Assembly: GCA_024637035.1 (NCBI GenBank)
Contig: JAGXFW010000022.1
Coordinates: forward strand, 1-64,000
Reading direction: 5' to 3'
Length of the DNA stretch: 64,000 nucleotides
Source of the DNA: Actinomycetes bacterium
GTDB lineage: Bacteria > Actinomycetota > Thermoleophilia > RBG-16-64-13
Below, piece by piece: positions 26,394 to 35,624 of the stretch; within the stretch, counting starts at the first letter, position 1; the number at the start of each line of letters is the position of its first letter. Position numbers and translations under genes: made by a program. The notes below the pieces were generated by a model. The model saw nothing but the letters and a program-made list of their open reading frames with translations. It did no database searches and was not told where the DNA came from.

Positions 26394-27722
26394 ATGACCG
26401 CCGCCGAATCCGACGGACCGCACGCCCGCCTCGCCGGCGCGATCGACATACCCGAGAGCTACGACGAGGCGGAGAGGCTGATCATTGCCGGATCCCCCGT
26501 GGTCTTCGTCAGCGGGAGCGCCGGCACCGGTAAGACCACCTTGATCCGACATCTCGTCAACGTGCTGCCCCACCGCACTGTCGTAGTCGCACCTACTGGC
26601 GTGGCGGCGTTGAACGCGGGGGGCGTCACCGTCCACTCGTTCTTCCAGTTCCCGCCGAGGATCCAGGATCCAAGCGAGATCCGCCGGCTCGGCGACCGGA
26701 AACTGATCCGGAAGTTGGAACTGCTGGTGGTCGATGAGGTTTCCATGCTCCGGTGCGACGTCCTCGACTGCATCGACGCTTTCCTGCGCAAGAACCGGGA
26801 CATACAGGAGCCCTTCGGCGGGGTCCAGATGCTGTTCGTGGGCGACCTCTTCCAGCTTCCGCCTGTCGTACCGAGGCACGAGTGGGAGGTGCTCCGATCG
26901 AGAGACTACGCGAGTCCCTACTTCTTCAGCGCCCATAGCCTGCAAGGGGTGCCCATGGCGCATGTGGATCTCGACCGCGTGTATCGCCAACGGGACCCGG
27001 CCTTCGTATCCTTGCTCAACACGATCCGGGCGGGTGAAGAGATCGGCGAGGCGGTGGGGGAGATCAACGACAGTTGCTGCGCCGCGGGCAGCGCCGACCA
27101 CGACATCACCCTCACCTGCACCAACAAGCGGGCAGATGAGATAAACAGTAACTCGATGGCCGCCATCGATTCGGACGAGCACGTGTTCGAAGGTGAGATC
27201 GAGGGTGACTTCCGCCTGGATCGGCTCAAACTCCCTTCGCCGATCGATCTACGCCTCAAGGTCGGCGCGCGGGTGATGTTCACGAGGAACGACGAAGAGC
27301 GGCGCTGGGTCAACGGGACCACGGGGATCGTGCGCGACGTGGACGCGAGAAGTATCAGGGTCGAGGTCGGCGGCGGACGGTCCAACAAGGCCTACGACGT
27401 GGTGCTCGTCTCGTGGGAGTCGTACGAGTACGTGTTCGATGAAGACGAGCAGCAGATCGTGGCGCGGAAGATCGGTGAGTACCGGCAATACCCTCTGATG
27501 CTCGCGTGGGCGGTCACGATCCACAAGAGCCAGGGCAAGACGTTGGACAGCGTCTTGGTGGACTTCGGCTCCGGTGCCTTCGCCAGCGGTCAGGCGTATG
27601 TCGCCCTCAGCCGGGTACGATCGCTCGATGGCATACGACTGGCGCGTCCGCTGCGTGTCGCCGACGTGAAGTGCGACCCGATGATCCGGCGCTTCTACCA
27701 GACGCTATATGAGACGGCCTAG
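26394..27722 (+). CDS. PIF1-like superfamily 1 DNA helicase
   Basis: 442 aa. Walker A VSGSAGTGKTTLIRHL (about 40-55), motif Ia VVVAPTGVAALNAGGVTVHSFF, motif II LLVVDEVSML, motif III LFVGDLFQLPPV, and C-terminal motifs V/VI (MLAWAVTIHKSQGKTLDSVLVDFG, QAYVALSRVRSLDGIRL). This order is that of PIF1/RRM3 helicases, which unwind 5'-3' at forked or G-quadruplex DNA. No extra nuclease or zinc domain is visible, and 442 aa is minimal for the family. Transcribed on its own with a flavoprotein gene 31 bases later. Confidence 0.92.
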   Translation: MTAAESDGPHARLAGAIDIPESYDEAERLIIAGSPVVFVSGSAGTGKTTLIRHLVNVLPHRTVVVAPTGVAALNAGGVTVHSFFQFPPRIQDPSEIRRLGDRKLIRKLELLVVDEVSMLRCDVLDCIDAFLRKNRDIQEPFGGVQMLFVGDLFQLPPVVPRHEWEVLRSRDYASPYFFSAHSLQGVPMAHVDLDRVYRQRDPAFVSLLNTIRAGEEIGEAVGEINDSCCAAGSADHDITLTCTNKRADEINSNSMAAIDSDEHVFEGEIEGDFRLDRLKLPSPIDLRLKVGARVMFTRNDEERRWVNGTTGIVRDVDARSIRVEVGGGRSNKAYDVVLVSWESYEYVFDEDEQQIVARKIGEYRQYPLMLAWAVTIHKSQGKTLDSVLVDFGSGAFASGQAYVALSRVRSLDGIRLARPLRVADVKCDPMIRRFYQTLYETA

Positions 27723-27753
27723 TGACGGGCAGGATAGCCCGAGGAAGGACACC

Positions 27754-28404
27754 ATGAAGGCGATAGCCGTCAACGGTAGCCCTCGCAAGGAGTGGAACAC
27801 CGCCACCCTGCTGCAGAACACGCTGAGCGGCTGCAGCGCCGTCGGCGCGGACACCGAGATCGTGCACCTCTACGACCTCGACTACAGGGGATGCATCAGC
27901 TGCTTCGCCTGCAAGCGGGTCGGCGGGAAGAGCTACGGCCGGTGTGAGGTGCGCGACGACCTCACCCCTCTCTTGGAGCGGGCGTCGGCGGCCGACGTCT
28001 TGATCCTCGGCTCCCCCTTCTACTTCCACACGGAGACCGGAGAGATGCGCTCGTTCATGGAGCGGCTCCTCTTCCCGTATCTGGCCTACACGCCTGAGCG
28101 CACCTCGCTCTTCCCTCGGAAGATCCAGACGGCTCTCATCTACACGATGAACGCGCCCGAGGAGGAGATGCCGGTGGTGCACCAGGACTCGAGCGTGGCC
28201 GCTTCGCGCGGCATCATGGCGCACATCTTCGGGAGTTGCGAGGCGCTGCTCTCCACCGAGACCTACCAGTTCGACGACTACTCCAAGTACGTGACCACTC
28301 GTTGGGACCCAGAGGTGAAGGTGAAGCGGCGGGCGGAGGTCTTTCCGGAGGACTGCCGACGCGCCTACGAGTTGGGAATCCGCCTCACCGAAGCGGCCGG
28401 ATAG
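27754..28404 (+). CDS. Flavodoxin-fold NAD(P)H-dependent reductase with Cys cluster
   Basis: 216 aa from the ATG after GAGGAAGGACACC. The N-terminus MKAIAVNGSPRKEWNTATLLQ is the FMN-phosphate loop of NADPH-dependent FMN reductases. The segment GCISCFACKRVGGKSYGRCEVRDD has C-x2-C-x2-C-x8-C, close to the cluster site of iron-sulfur flavoproteins (Isf, C-x2-C-x2-C-x4-7-C). Many multimeric flavodoxin-fold reductases share a similar cysteine loop without a cluster, so 4Fe-4S binding is likely but not certain. The substrate is unknown. Confidence 0.85.
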   Translation: MKAIAVNGSPRKEWNTATLLQNTLSGCSAVGADTEIVHLYDLDYRGCISCFACKRVGGKSYGRCEVRDDLTPLLERASAADVLILGSPFYFHTETGEMRSFMERLLFPYLAYTPERTSLFPRKIQTALIYTMNAPEEEMPVVHQDSSVAASRGIMAHIFGSCEALLSTETYQFDDYSKYVTTRWDPEVKVKRRAEVFPEDCRRAYELGIRLTEAAG

Positions 28405-28412
28405 GCTGCAGG

Positions 28413-29315
28413 GTGGCTGAGGCCGCTCAGCGGAGCCGCCGTCTCGCCGCGCTGGCGCTCGTAGCGCTTGCCCCCATCTGGGGCTACAACTGGGTGGTCA
28501 TGAAGGTGGGCCTGGAGTACTCCCAGCCGTTCACCTTCGCAGCCCTGCGCACGGTGCTGGGGGCCGCCGGCCTCTTCGTGGTCCTGGCGATCCTTCGCCG
28601 TCCTCTCCGTCCACGGGCGCCGGCTCTCACGGCGCTGCTCGGCCTGCTGCAGACCACGGGCTTCGTGGGGTTGACCATGTGGGCGCTCGAGAGCGGGGGC
28701 GCGGGCAAGACCTCGGTGCTCACGTACACCATGCCCTTCTGGCTCTTGCTGATGGCTTGGCTCGTTCTGGGGGAGCGGCTCGGACGGAGCCAATGGGCTG
28801 CCGTCGCTATGGCCTTCTCCGGGCTGATGCTGGTGCTCGGCCCCTGGCGCCTGGACGGCGGGTTCAGCGATTTCCTGGCGGTGGGGGCGGCTCTGTCCTG
28901 GGCCGCGAGCGCCGTGGTGGCCAAAGTGTTGCGGAAGCGCCATAGGGTCGACCTGCTGTCGCTGACTGCGTGGCAGATGCTCCTCGGCTCCGTCCCGCTG
29001 GTTCTGGTGGCGCTGCTTACCTGGTCGGGCCCTCCGGTCTGGTCGGGGGCCTTCGTCGGCGCGCTCGCGTACAATGTCGTGCTGGCCAACGCGTTGGCGT
29101 GGCTGCTGTGGTTGTTCGTGCTACACACCTTCCGTGCCGGCACAGCCGGGTTGGCGAGTCTGGCCATCCCGGTGATAGGCGTGACGAGCGCGTGGATCCA
29201 ATTGGGCGAACGCCCGGATGCCGTCGAGGCGTTCGGCATGGCCGCGATCGTGGGGGCGCTCATCCTCATGACGTGGGTGGAGATCCGGCGCGGGGACCGG
29301 GGATCGCTGCGGTAG
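28413..29315 (+). CDS. EamA/DMT-family transporter
   Basis: 300 aa from GTG, 8 bases after the flavoprotein stop; the frame is open upstream but overlaps the flavoprotein. Ten hydrophobic helices in two EamA repeats: (LAALALVALAPIWGYNWVVMK ... FTFAALRTVLGAAGLF) and (DFLAVGAALSWAASAVVAKVL ... LASLAIPVIGVTSAWIQLGE). APIWGYNWV and PFWLLLMAWLVLGERL are DMT motifs. Family members export amino acids, metabolites or drugs. The substrate is unknown. Probably co-transcribed with the flavoprotein. Confidence 0.9.
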   Translation: MAEAAQRSRRLAALALVALAPIWGYNWVVMKVGLEYSQPFTFAALRTVLGAAGLFVVLAILRRPLRPRAPALTALLGLLQTTGFVGLTMWALESGGAGKTSVLTYTMPFWLLLMAWLVLGERLGRSQWAAVAMAFSGLMLVLGPWRLDGGFSDFLAVGAALSWAASAVVAKVLRKRHRVDLLSLTAWQMLLGSVPLVLVALLTWSGPPVWSGAFVGALAYNVVLANALAWLLWLFVLHTFRAGTAGLASLAIPVIGVTSAWIQLGERPDAVEAFGMAAIVGALILMTWVEIRRGDRGSLR

Positions 29316-29356
29316 TGATGGCCGCGAGGGCGGGTTCCGCGAGGGGTTGACCACCG

Positions 29357-29397
29357 TTGCGGTTCGTGTTCTCCCCGTGTACACTCAGTGTATACGG
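29357..29397 (+). promoter_or_regulatory. Toxin-antitoxin promoter with 23-bp operator
   Basis: TTGCGG (29357-29362), 17 bases, TACACT (29380-29385). Overlapping the -10 is a dyad of CCGTGTACACT and AGTGTATACGG around one C (29375-29397), with one mismatch in 11 pairs. The antitoxin ATG is 14 bases further. Autoregulation by the AbrB-type antitoxin is expected. Confidence 0.75.
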
Positions 29398-29410
29398 AGA
29401 AGGAGGATCC

Positions 29411-29665
29411 ATGCAGGTCAAGGTTCGCAGGGTCGGCAACAGCGTCAGTGTCACGATCCCCAAAGCGGTGGCCGCAGAACTCGCGCTGGATGAGAACACG
29501 CAGATGAACGTCATCGTCCGCGATGGGGCGGTGGTCATGGAGCCGGCGGTCTCGCGCTGGGATCGACTGGTGGATAACGTGCGCATGCGCGCCGTCGAGC
29601 GGGGCCTCACCGAGCGAGATGTGACTGAAGCCGTCTCCGAGATTCGTGGCCGGCGCAGCCAGTAG
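29411..29665 (+). CDS. AbrB/MazE-type antitoxin
   Basis: 84 aa from ATG preceded by GGAGAAGGAGGATCC. The N-terminus MQVKVRRVGNSVSVTIPKAV is the swapped-hairpin AbrB DNA-binding fold (K-V-R-x-V-G-N-S-x-x-V-x-I-P-K). The rest is a helical toxin-binding tail (RWDRLVDNVRMRAVERGLTERD). It overlaps the PIN toxin gene by 20 bases, as in type II toxin-antitoxin operons. A frame open to 29357 lies inside the promoter and is not used. Confidence 0.9.
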   Translation: MQVKVRRVGNSVSVTIPKAVAAELALDENTQMNVIVRDGAVVMEPAVSRWDRLVDNVRMRAVERGLTERDVTEAVSEIRGRRSQ

Positions 29666-30101
29666 GGTAGTGCTCGACACGAACGTCCTGGTCTCCGCCG
29701 TCCTGTTCGGGGGAGAACCGGGGCGCGTTGTCGACGCGGTGCGCGAGGGCGTGTTCGTGGGGGTGACGTCTCTCTACATCCTGGATGAGTTCCGCAGCGT
29801 GCTGGTGCGACCCAAGTTCGGCGTCCCTCCAGATCTCGCAGAGGCGTTGGCTCTCGAGATCGCCGGGTTCACGGAGGTCGTCGCCGTGGAGCGAGCTACG
29901 ACGAGCTGGGTGGACGACCCTGGCGACGACCCGGTGGTCGAGACGGCGATGCGTTCGGGGGCGACACACATCGTGACGGGCGACCAGGTGCTCCTTCGGA
30001 CGAGCATCCCGGGTGTCCGCGTGCCGGCGGTCGAGACGTTGCTCCGGATCCTGGACGAGCCAGGCATGGCAGCCGACCTTGGCGGGGACGAGAAGCGCTG
30101 A
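29646..30101 (+). CDS. PIN-domain toxin (ribonuclease)
   Basis: 151 aa, GTG start within the antitoxin end. Acidic PIN signature: RVVLDTNVLVSAVLFGG with first Asp at residue 10, YILDEF with the conserved Glu, DDPGDDPVVETAM, and THIVTGDQVLLR with the fourth acidic residue. This is the VapC-like COG1569 'putative toxin' group paired with AbrB antitoxins. It would cleave RNA with Mg2+ when freed from its partner. Followed after about 14 bases by a long hairpin. Confidence 0.9.
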   Translation: MAGAASRVVLDTNVLVSAVLFGGEPGRVVDAVREGVFVGVTSLYILDEFRSVLVRPKFGVPPDLAEALALEIAGFTEVVAVERATTSWVDDPGDDPVVETAMRSGATHIVTGDQVLLRTSIPGVRVPAVETLLRILDEPGMAADLGGDEKR

Positions 30102-30115
30102 GTGGGTCGACGGGG

Positions 30116-30156
30116 ACGAGGACGAGGACGGCAGTTCCCGTCGTCCTCGTCCTCGT
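30116..30156. terminator. 15-bp repeat-built hairpin between converging genes
   Basis: ACGAGGACGAGGACG pairs perfectly with CGTCCTCGTCCTCGT around an 11-base loop. Each arm is a tandem of GAGGAC units. No T-run; the position suggests a bidirectional terminator. Confidence 0.6.
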
Positions 30157-30211
30157 ATCCGGCGACGGCCAAGCGAAGTCAGATCCTGCGTGGTCCGTCC
30201 TGCCGGTCGCC

Positions 30212-31138
30212 TCACCACTTTCGTTCGGACGGTGGCGGTGGCTCGTAGGCGAAGCTCTCAAGGTCCCAGTTCGCGGCGCTGCCCGCGAACGCGTAGACAT
30301 GGTCGAGGAAGTCTGTGAGGAGTGCGGCGGGATCATCAGCGGCGCGCTCCGTCTCGTACGGTAGGACCCACAGCCCCCTATCGGGAGACCAGGCGACTCC
30401 GGCGGGCATCTCAGCCGACTCACACCCGGGCGGTTCCGGCGAGATGTAGGCCGAGAACATCGGATTGGGGAATCCCGCGTTGCCGGGCCAGAAGCCCGCC
30501 CCGATGTACTCGCCGTTCTGGTCCCAGCGCTTGATGTATCCGGCATCGAGTCTCGGGGCGACTCGCTTCCCGTTGAAGCGGGTTGCGGCGAGGTCGAACC
30601 CGCCCCACCAGAGTCGGATGTCCGTGCGGCCGTAGAATCCCGAAGACCACTCCTCGAGCACGTTGCGTGCCGCGGTCGTGACGGCGAACCACGTGCGGAT
30701 CGCATCGGGCTCGTACTCGCAGTTGATGTCGTCGGTGTCGAGCGGGGTGACGTCCGCGACCTCCTGGGGCTTGGCCCACAGGTCGAGTTCGATCCCGAAG
30801 TCATCGAAAGCCGCGTGCACCTGTTTCCACACGCTCGCCACACATTGCGCGGGAACGAGCGGGATACGGTGTACTCGCCCGGCGCTCGTCGACATGACCA
30901 TCTCGTGGGCCACGAGATCGAGATCGATCTGCACGGCCTGAGTCCCTCGCGGGATGGGGCCGGTGGTGATGCCGCGGGCGGCCAGCTGCAGACCCGCGTG
31001 CTGCCACTCCGGCCGTGGGGGCGAGAGCTGCAGCCGGACCTTCCCGGTGATCTGGGCGTAGCGTTGCAGCGTCTGCATCGTCCCAGAGATGTGCGCGACG
31101 TCGAGAGGGGGCCACTCTGTGGCGGCGTGCTGATCCAT
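30212..31138 (-). CDS. DUF5996 protein
   Basis: 308 aa, from the second of two ATGs (AGGAGG 6 bases before). Family segments: EWPPLDVAHISGTMQTLQRYAQITGKVRLQLSPP at the N-terminus, LQLAARGITTGPIPRGTQAVQIDLDL, the WGGFDLAATRFNG motif, and AGFWPGNAGFPNPMFSAYISPEPPG near the C-terminus. DUF5996 is a widespread actinobacterial/proteobacterial family of unknown function. No signal peptide or membrane helix. Monocistronic and convergent with the toxin-antitoxin operon. Confidence 0.9.
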   Translation of the reverse strand: MDQHAATEWPPLDVAHISGTMQTLQRYAQITGKVRLQLSPPRPEWQHAGLQLAARGITTGPIPRGTQAVQIDLDLVAHEMVMSTSAGRVHRIPLVPAQCVASVWKQVHAAFDDFGIELDLWAKPQEVADVTPLDTDDINCEYEPDAIRTWFAVTTAARNVLEEWSSGFYGRTDIRLWWGGFDLAATRFNGKRVAPRLDAGYIKRWDQNGEYIGAGFWPGNAGFPNPMFSAYISPEPPGCESAEMPAGVAWSPDRGLWVLPYETERAADDPAALLTDFLDHVYAFAGSAANWDLESFAYEPPPPSERKW

Positions 31139-31175
31139 CATCGGCCTCCTAGAAGAAGATACTCGTGATGTTCTT

Positions 31176-31618
31176 CTAGCCCACGTCGCGTCGTCGGAAA
31201 CCAGCGAGCCCGGCCACCATCAGCCCAGCGGCGATGGCGGTGAGCGCGACCAGCGGCACGAGTGAGAACTCGCCGCCGGGGAGCCTGGGTGTGTGGGCGA
31301 ACGGGGAGATGTCCATCACGGTCTGGTTCAGGCTGAAGAGCGCGCCGAACTCGCCGAGCAGCACGAAGCCCACCAGCGCGATCCAGCCGATCACGATCTG
31401 TTTCGGGGCCAGGCCGAATGCTGCCACGGCGATGCCCGTGACCACCCACACCGCGGGGAGCTGCACGAGCGCGCCGACCACGACGCGACCGAGTTGCCCT
31501 CTGTCGCCTATCTGTGCAGCGCTGGTGGCTCCGGCGCTCAGTCCCATCAGGAGGGACAACACGGCCAACGGGGTGCCGAGACTGTTGGATGCACACGGCG
31601 GGGGCGAAGACGAGGAGT
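31176..31618 (-). pseudogene. Deleted copy of the ABC permease at 32977-34572
   Basis: Minus-strand codons ([20 protein letters not shown]... to GFRRRDVG) reproduce the last roughly 130 residues of the intact permease almost identically. Upstream of that, at about 31567-31600, the DNA jumps to a segment equal to the intact gene near 33711-33738 and then again to one near 33816-33842. So two stretches of roughly 340 and 75 bases are missing and the 5' half is gone. It has no usable start and no ATPase partner. It is a remnant. Confidence 0.8.
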
Positions 31619-31757
31619 GATCGTTCGCCGCTCATGCTGCCGGACCGGTGTGCCGATGGGACGGCAGGGACTTCAGGCTAGCTTGGTTCCGTCCCGCAAG
31701 GCGCCGCCCGACCGGATCGGCGCTGTGTCGCACCCAAGGCGTGAGGGGGTTTCGACC

Positions 31758-32954
31758 GTGAGTTGGTATATGCCAGGGGATTGCGCGTTCTCTTCCCCGG
31801 ACTTGGACTTCGGGCCAGAGCGAATCATGGTGGTGGACGACGAAGCCGGCATTCTCCGCCTCGTGACGCGGAGTTTGCAGGCGCAGGACTACTCAGTGAG
31901 CGCGCACGCCGATGCAGAGGAAGCACTGGCCGATGCCATGGGTGGCAACTTCGCGGTTGCTCTCGTCGATGTCCATATGCCGGGGCGTGATGGAAGGTGG
32001 CTCCTCGAGCGTCTCACGGCGGAAGTCAAGGACATCGTCGTAATCATGTTGACGGGTGAGACCGATCTCGAGATAGCCCTCGAATGCCTGCACGGCGGTG
32101 CCGCCCAGTATCTCACCAAACCCGTGGTGCCGGGCGATCTCACCCACTCGGTGAGGCAGGCCTTGGAGAACCGTAGGATCCGCGTGGAGAACCAAGCACA
32201 CAGGGAGAGACTGGAGGAACTCGTCCGTGAGCGGACGGCCGGTTTCATGGAAGCCACCCGGGCACTTGAGGAATCGCAGCAGGAGGCTATCTACCGACTC
32301 TCGGCTGCCGCTGAGTACCGTGACGTGGAGACCGGCCTCCACATCGTGCGCATGGCGCGGTATGCGGCGGTCATCGCGGAAGAGATGAAGCTCGCCCAGA
32401 AGTTCATCCGGCTGCTGCTCCTGGCGGCTCCCATGCACGATGTCGGCAAGATCGGCATCTCCGATGCCATCCTGCTGAAGCCCGGGAAGCTGACCCCGGA
32501 AGAGTTCGAGGCGATGAAGGCGCACAGCTTGATCGGGGGACGGATCCTAGCTGGCTCGTCATCCCCGGCAATGCGGATGGCTGAGACCATCGCCCTCACG
32601 CACCACGAGAGGTTCGACGGGACGGGCTACCCACACGGCTTGCAGGGCACGGAGATCCCGATCGAGGGTCGCATCGCCGCCGTGGCCGACGTGTTCGATG
32701 CCCTCACCAGTAGGCGCGTGTACAGGCCGGCGCTTGCGATAGACGCCGCGCTGGCTATCATCGACTGCGAGGAGGAGGGACACTTCGATCCGGACGTGGT
32801 CAAGGCCCTCTTCAACCGCCTGGATGAGATCCTGCGGATCATGTCTCACTACGGCTCGGACGACTCGGCGGAAGAACGTGATGCGCGCGGGACGCTCGAA
32901 AGGCCCGGGACGCTCTTCTCGCAGTTCTCGCGGGTGACGTCTCCCGCTCGCTGA
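31758..32954 (+). CDS. Response regulator with HD-GYP domain (c-di-GMP phosphodiesterase)
   Basis: 398 aa. GTG start after GAGGGGG; ATG at 31770 is an alternative. Receiver domain about 22-140: IMVVDDEAG, phosphoacceptor D71 in ALVDVHMPGRDG, switch Thr in VIMLTGETDL, Lys in YLTKPV. A coiled linker (VENQAHRERLEELVRERT) leads to HD-GYP with MHDVGKIGISDAIL (HD), HHERFDGTGYPHG (HH...GYP), and DVFDALTSRRVYRPA. All key metal and GYP residues are present, so c-di-GMP hydrolysis is likely. No cognate histidine kinase lies nearby. The upstream 140 bases hold the deleted permease copy. Confidence 0.93.
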   Translation: MSWYMPGDCAFSSPDLDFGPERIMVVDDEAGILRLVTRSLQAQDYSVSAHADAEEALADAMGGNFAVALVDVHMPGRDGRWLLERLTAEVKDIVVIMLTGETDLEIALECLHGGAAQYLTKPVVPGDLTHSVRQALENRRIRVENQAHRERLEELVRERTAGFMEATRALEESQQEAIYRLSAAAEYRDVETGLHIVRMARYAAVIAEEMKLAQKFIRLLLLAAPMHDVGKIGISDAILLKPGKLTPEEFEAMKAHSLIGGRILAGSSSPAMRMAETIALTHHERFDGTGYPHGLQGTEIPIEGRIAAVADVFDALTSRRVYRPALAIDAALAIIDCEEEGHFDPDVVKALFNRLDEILRIMSHYGSDDSAEERDARGTLERPGTLFSQFSRVTSPAR

Positions 32955-32976
32955 GGCCTCCCGGCGCGTATCCTCC

Positions 32977-34572
32977 CTACCCCACGTCCCTCCGCCGGAA
33001 CCCACCCAGCCCGGCCGCCATCAGCCCGGCGGCGATGGCGGTGAGCGCGACCAGCGGCACGAGTGAGAACTCGCCGCCGGGGAGCCTGGGTGTGTGGGCG
33101 AAGGGCGAGATGTCCATCACCGTCTGGTTCAGGCTGAAGAGAGCGCCGAACTCGCCCAGCAGCACGAAACCCACCAGCGCGATCCAGCCGATCACGATCT
33201 GTTTCGGGGCCAGGCCGAAGGCCGCGACGGCGATACCCGTGACCACCCACACCGCGGGGAGCTGCACGAGCGCGCCGACCACGACGCGACCGAGTTGCCC
33301 ACTGTCGCCTATCTGTGCAGCGCTGGTCGCTCCGGCGCTCAGTCCCATCAGGAGGGCCAACACGGCTGTTCCCACCACGGCGATAGTCACGTGGCTCAAG
33401 GCCCAGGTGATCCGGCTCACCGCGGTCGCGAGCATGGGCTCCGCGCGCATGGCCGACTCCTCCGAGCGCAGACGCAACACCGCCTGCATGCCGAATATCG
33501 AGAGGAACACGCCCATGAACCCGAGTTCCACGGCGAGGAAGGCGTCGCTGATGCTCTGCACACCGCCGAGCTTCTCGATGAACTCAAGCGCCTGCGGACT
33601 GGTCAGGAAGTCGTCGACACTCGACGTGAGGCCACCCACGACCAAACCGGCCAGGACGAATATCACGGCCCATGCGGCGAAGGTCCCGCGTTGTAGGCGC
33701 CAGGCCAGAGCCAATGGAGTCCCGAGACTCTTGGATGCGAAGGCGGGGCCTCGCCGCTCCGGCAGGAGGCCGGCCGCGAAGTCGCGTCGTGCGGCGAGCA
33801 TGTAGGCCACCACGCACACGGCGAGGGCGAAGACGAGGAGCAGCGCGAGCATCCACCACCTGTCGCTGGCGAACGGCCTGGTCTTCTGCCACCACCCAAC
33901 GGGCGAGAGCCACGACACCCAGGCGAGACCGTTCCCGGCCGAAGCGTCCCCGATCGCCCGGAGGAGGTAGGAGAATCCGAGAACCCCTCCCGCCATACCC
34001 GATGCGGTACGGGCGCTCTTCGTCAGCTGCGCGGTCAAGGCGGCCACGGCGGCGAAGGCGATGCCCAAGCAGGCGAATCCCAGGCCGATGACGACCGAGC
34101 CGCCCGCCGGCAGCCCCACCGCGATCATCGATATCCCAGTGACGAGGCCGGTCACGATGCTGGTGCCGCCCGCGACCAACAGCGCGGCGGTCAATGGGGC
34201 TTGGCGCCCGACGACGGTGGCGCCGAGCATCTCCAGGCGACCGGTCTCCTCCTCGGCGCGCGTGTGCCTCACTACCAGGATGAGGGAGAGCACCGCCAGG
34301 GCGATCGCGCCCATGATGCCGATCTTGAAGGTGGCGAGTGCCCCGAGTGACGTCTCGTCGTGGATGGGGCCGAACATGGCGAGGGTTGACGTGGCGGTGT
34401 TGATGACCGCGACAGCAGTCGCCCGAGATTCGGCCGTCGGGTAGAGCTCAGCCGTGGCGTAAGCGGAGGCCGCCACCATGGCAGCCACGATGACGATGAA
34501 GACGGGCAGGAGGATGCGGTCCCGGCGCAGGGCGAGACGCACCAAGGCCCCGGTGCCGACCAGGGAGCTCAC
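32977..34572 (-). CDS. ABC-2-type exporter permease (polyketide/antibiotic type)
   Basis: 531 aa, about 12 membrane helices arranged as two similar halves, as in Tcr-type and polyketide-antibiotic ABC exporters. Each half starts with a short cytoplasmic segment ([27 protein letters not shown]) and contains [16 protein letters not shown]-like [15 protein letters not shown] and [13 protein letters not shown], the amphipathic motifs expected of this group. The GTG start overlaps the ATPase stop by 4 bases (GTGA). A truncated duplicate lies at 31176-31618. Confidence 0.9.
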   Translation of the reverse strand: MSSLVGTGALVRLALRRDRILLPVFIVIVAAMVAASAYATAELYPTAESRATAVAVINTATSTLAMFGPIHDETSLGALATFKIGIMGAIALAVLSLILVVRHTRAEEETGRLEMLGATVVGRQAPLTAALLVAGGTSIVTGLVTGISMIAVGLPAGGSVVIGLGFACLGIAFAAVAALTAQLTKSARTASGMAGGVLGFSYLLRAIGDASAGNGLAWVSWLSPVGWWQKTRPFASDRWWMLALLLVFALAVCVVAYMLAARRDFAAGLLPERRGPAFASKSLGTPLALAWRLQRGTFAAWAVIFVLAGLVVGGLTSSVDDFLTSPQALEFIEKLGGVQSISDAFLAVELGFMGVFLSIFGMQAVLRLRSEESAMRAEPMLATAVSRITWALSHVTIAVVGTAVLALLMGLSAGATSAAQIGDSGQLGRVVVGALVQLPAVWVVTGIAVAAFGLAPKQIVIGWIALVGFVLLGEFGALFSLNQTVMDISPFAHTPRLPGGEFSLVPLVALTAIAAGLMAAGLGGFRRRDVG

Positions 34573-35489
34573 CGTGTCACCGCCTCTTCGACCCGGGTAG
34601 TCGCCCCATCCTCGCCATAGTGACGCATGAACAACTCCTCGAGGGAGGGAGGTTGGCTCTTCAGGCTGGTGACGCCGACCGACGACAACGTCATGAGTAC
34701 CTTGTCAAGGCTGTCGGGATCGGCGATGAACTCAACGTGGGTGCCGTCCACCTTGAGGTTGTGCACTCCCGGCATGGTGGTCAGTCCATCAGGGGCCCCG
34801 ACGAGGTCCGCCGATATCGAGACGCGGGCCAGGTGGCGCATGTCGGCGAGGCTGCCCACATCTACAGTGCGGCCGTCGCGGATGATGCTCACGCGGTCCG
34901 CCAGAGCCTCAACCTCGGAGAGGATGTGGCTCGCGAGCAGCGTCGTGCGGCCTTGGTCGCGCAGTTCGGTGATCACCTCTCGGAACACGGCGTCCATCAG
35001 GGGGTCGAGGCCCGCGGTCGGCTCGTCGAGGAGCAATAGCTCGACGTCGGATGAGAGCGCGGCGATCAAGGCCACCTTCTGGCGGTTGCCCTTGGAGTAG
35101 GCGCGGGCCTTCTTGGTCGGATCCAGATCGAAGCGCTTCAGCAGGTCGGCGCGGCGCTTCTCGTTGAGGCCGCCGCGGAGTCGTCCGAGCAGGTCGATCA
35201 CCTCGCCCCCGGTGAGAGTCGGCCACAAGGTCACGTCCCCGGGCACGTAGGCCAGCCGGCGATGCAGCTGCTCCACGTCGCGCCACGGATCGCCGCCCAG
35301 GAGGCGTGCCGTTCCCGCGTCGGCCCGCAACAGGCCGAGTAGCACACGAAGGCACGTGGATTTGCCGGCCCCGTTCGGACCCAGCAGGCCGTGTATCTCG
35401 CCGACGCGCACCTCGAGGTCGAGCTCGTCCAGCGCTTTCGTGCTCCCGAACGATTTGCTCAGCTTCTCGATCGTGATAGCTGCTTCCAC
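34569..35489 (-). CDS. ABC exporter ATP-binding protein
   Basis: 306 aa. Walker [11 protein letters not shown]-loop-region [16 protein letters not shown], signature [15 protein letters not shown] (SKGNR in place of LSGGQ, usual in this exporter class), Walker [18 protein letters not shown]-loop ASHIL. The C-terminal roughly 80 residues are the extra domain of drug-type ABC-2 ATPases. GTG start. Together with the downstream permease it forms one exporter. Divergent from the GbsR/MarR gene that probably represses it. Confidence 0.93.
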   Translation of the reverse strand: MEAAITIEKLSKSFGSTKALDELDLEVRVGEIHGLLGPNGAGKSTCLRVLLGLLRADAGTARLLGGDPWRDVEQLHRRLAYVPGDVTLWPTLTGGEVIDLLGRLRGGLNEKRRADLLKRFDLDPTKKARAYSKGNRQKVALIAALSSDVELLLLDEPTAGLDPLMDAVFREVITELRDQGRTTLLASHILSEVEALADRVSIIRDGRTVDVGSLADMRHLARVSISADLVGAPDGLTTMPGVHNLKVDGTHVEFIADPDSLDKVLMTLSSVGVTSLKSQPPSLEELFMRHYGEDGATTRVEEAVTR

Positions 35490-35524
35490 GGTCCACCGTC
35501 CCGGGTCAGTGAGGGTGAGTCCAC

Positions 35525-35572
35525 CGTACGATCTACACGTACAATCTATATTAAATTCAGAGATTTGTGAAT
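35525..35572. promoter_or_regulatory. Divergent promoter region of the ABC exporter and GbsR genes
   Basis: On the minus strand TTCACA (35571-35566), 17 bases, TAGATT (35548-35543) makes a promoter for the exporter. The dyad ATTCA-N8-TGAAT (35555-35572) covers its -35. Direct repeats CGTACGATCTA and CGTACAATCTA (35525, 35538) follow. These are the likely operator elements of the regulator at 35625. Confidence 0.55.
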
Positions 35573-35624
35573 ATCGTGAAGGTCCAGTACACTAACTTCT
35601 CGGGGATTCGGACGAGGGGTGCTC

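Noticed and set aside
25686-27182. A 498-codon minus-strand frame
   Set aside because: Crosses the end of one gene and the helicase gene with Walker motifs on the plus strand; no family features of its own.
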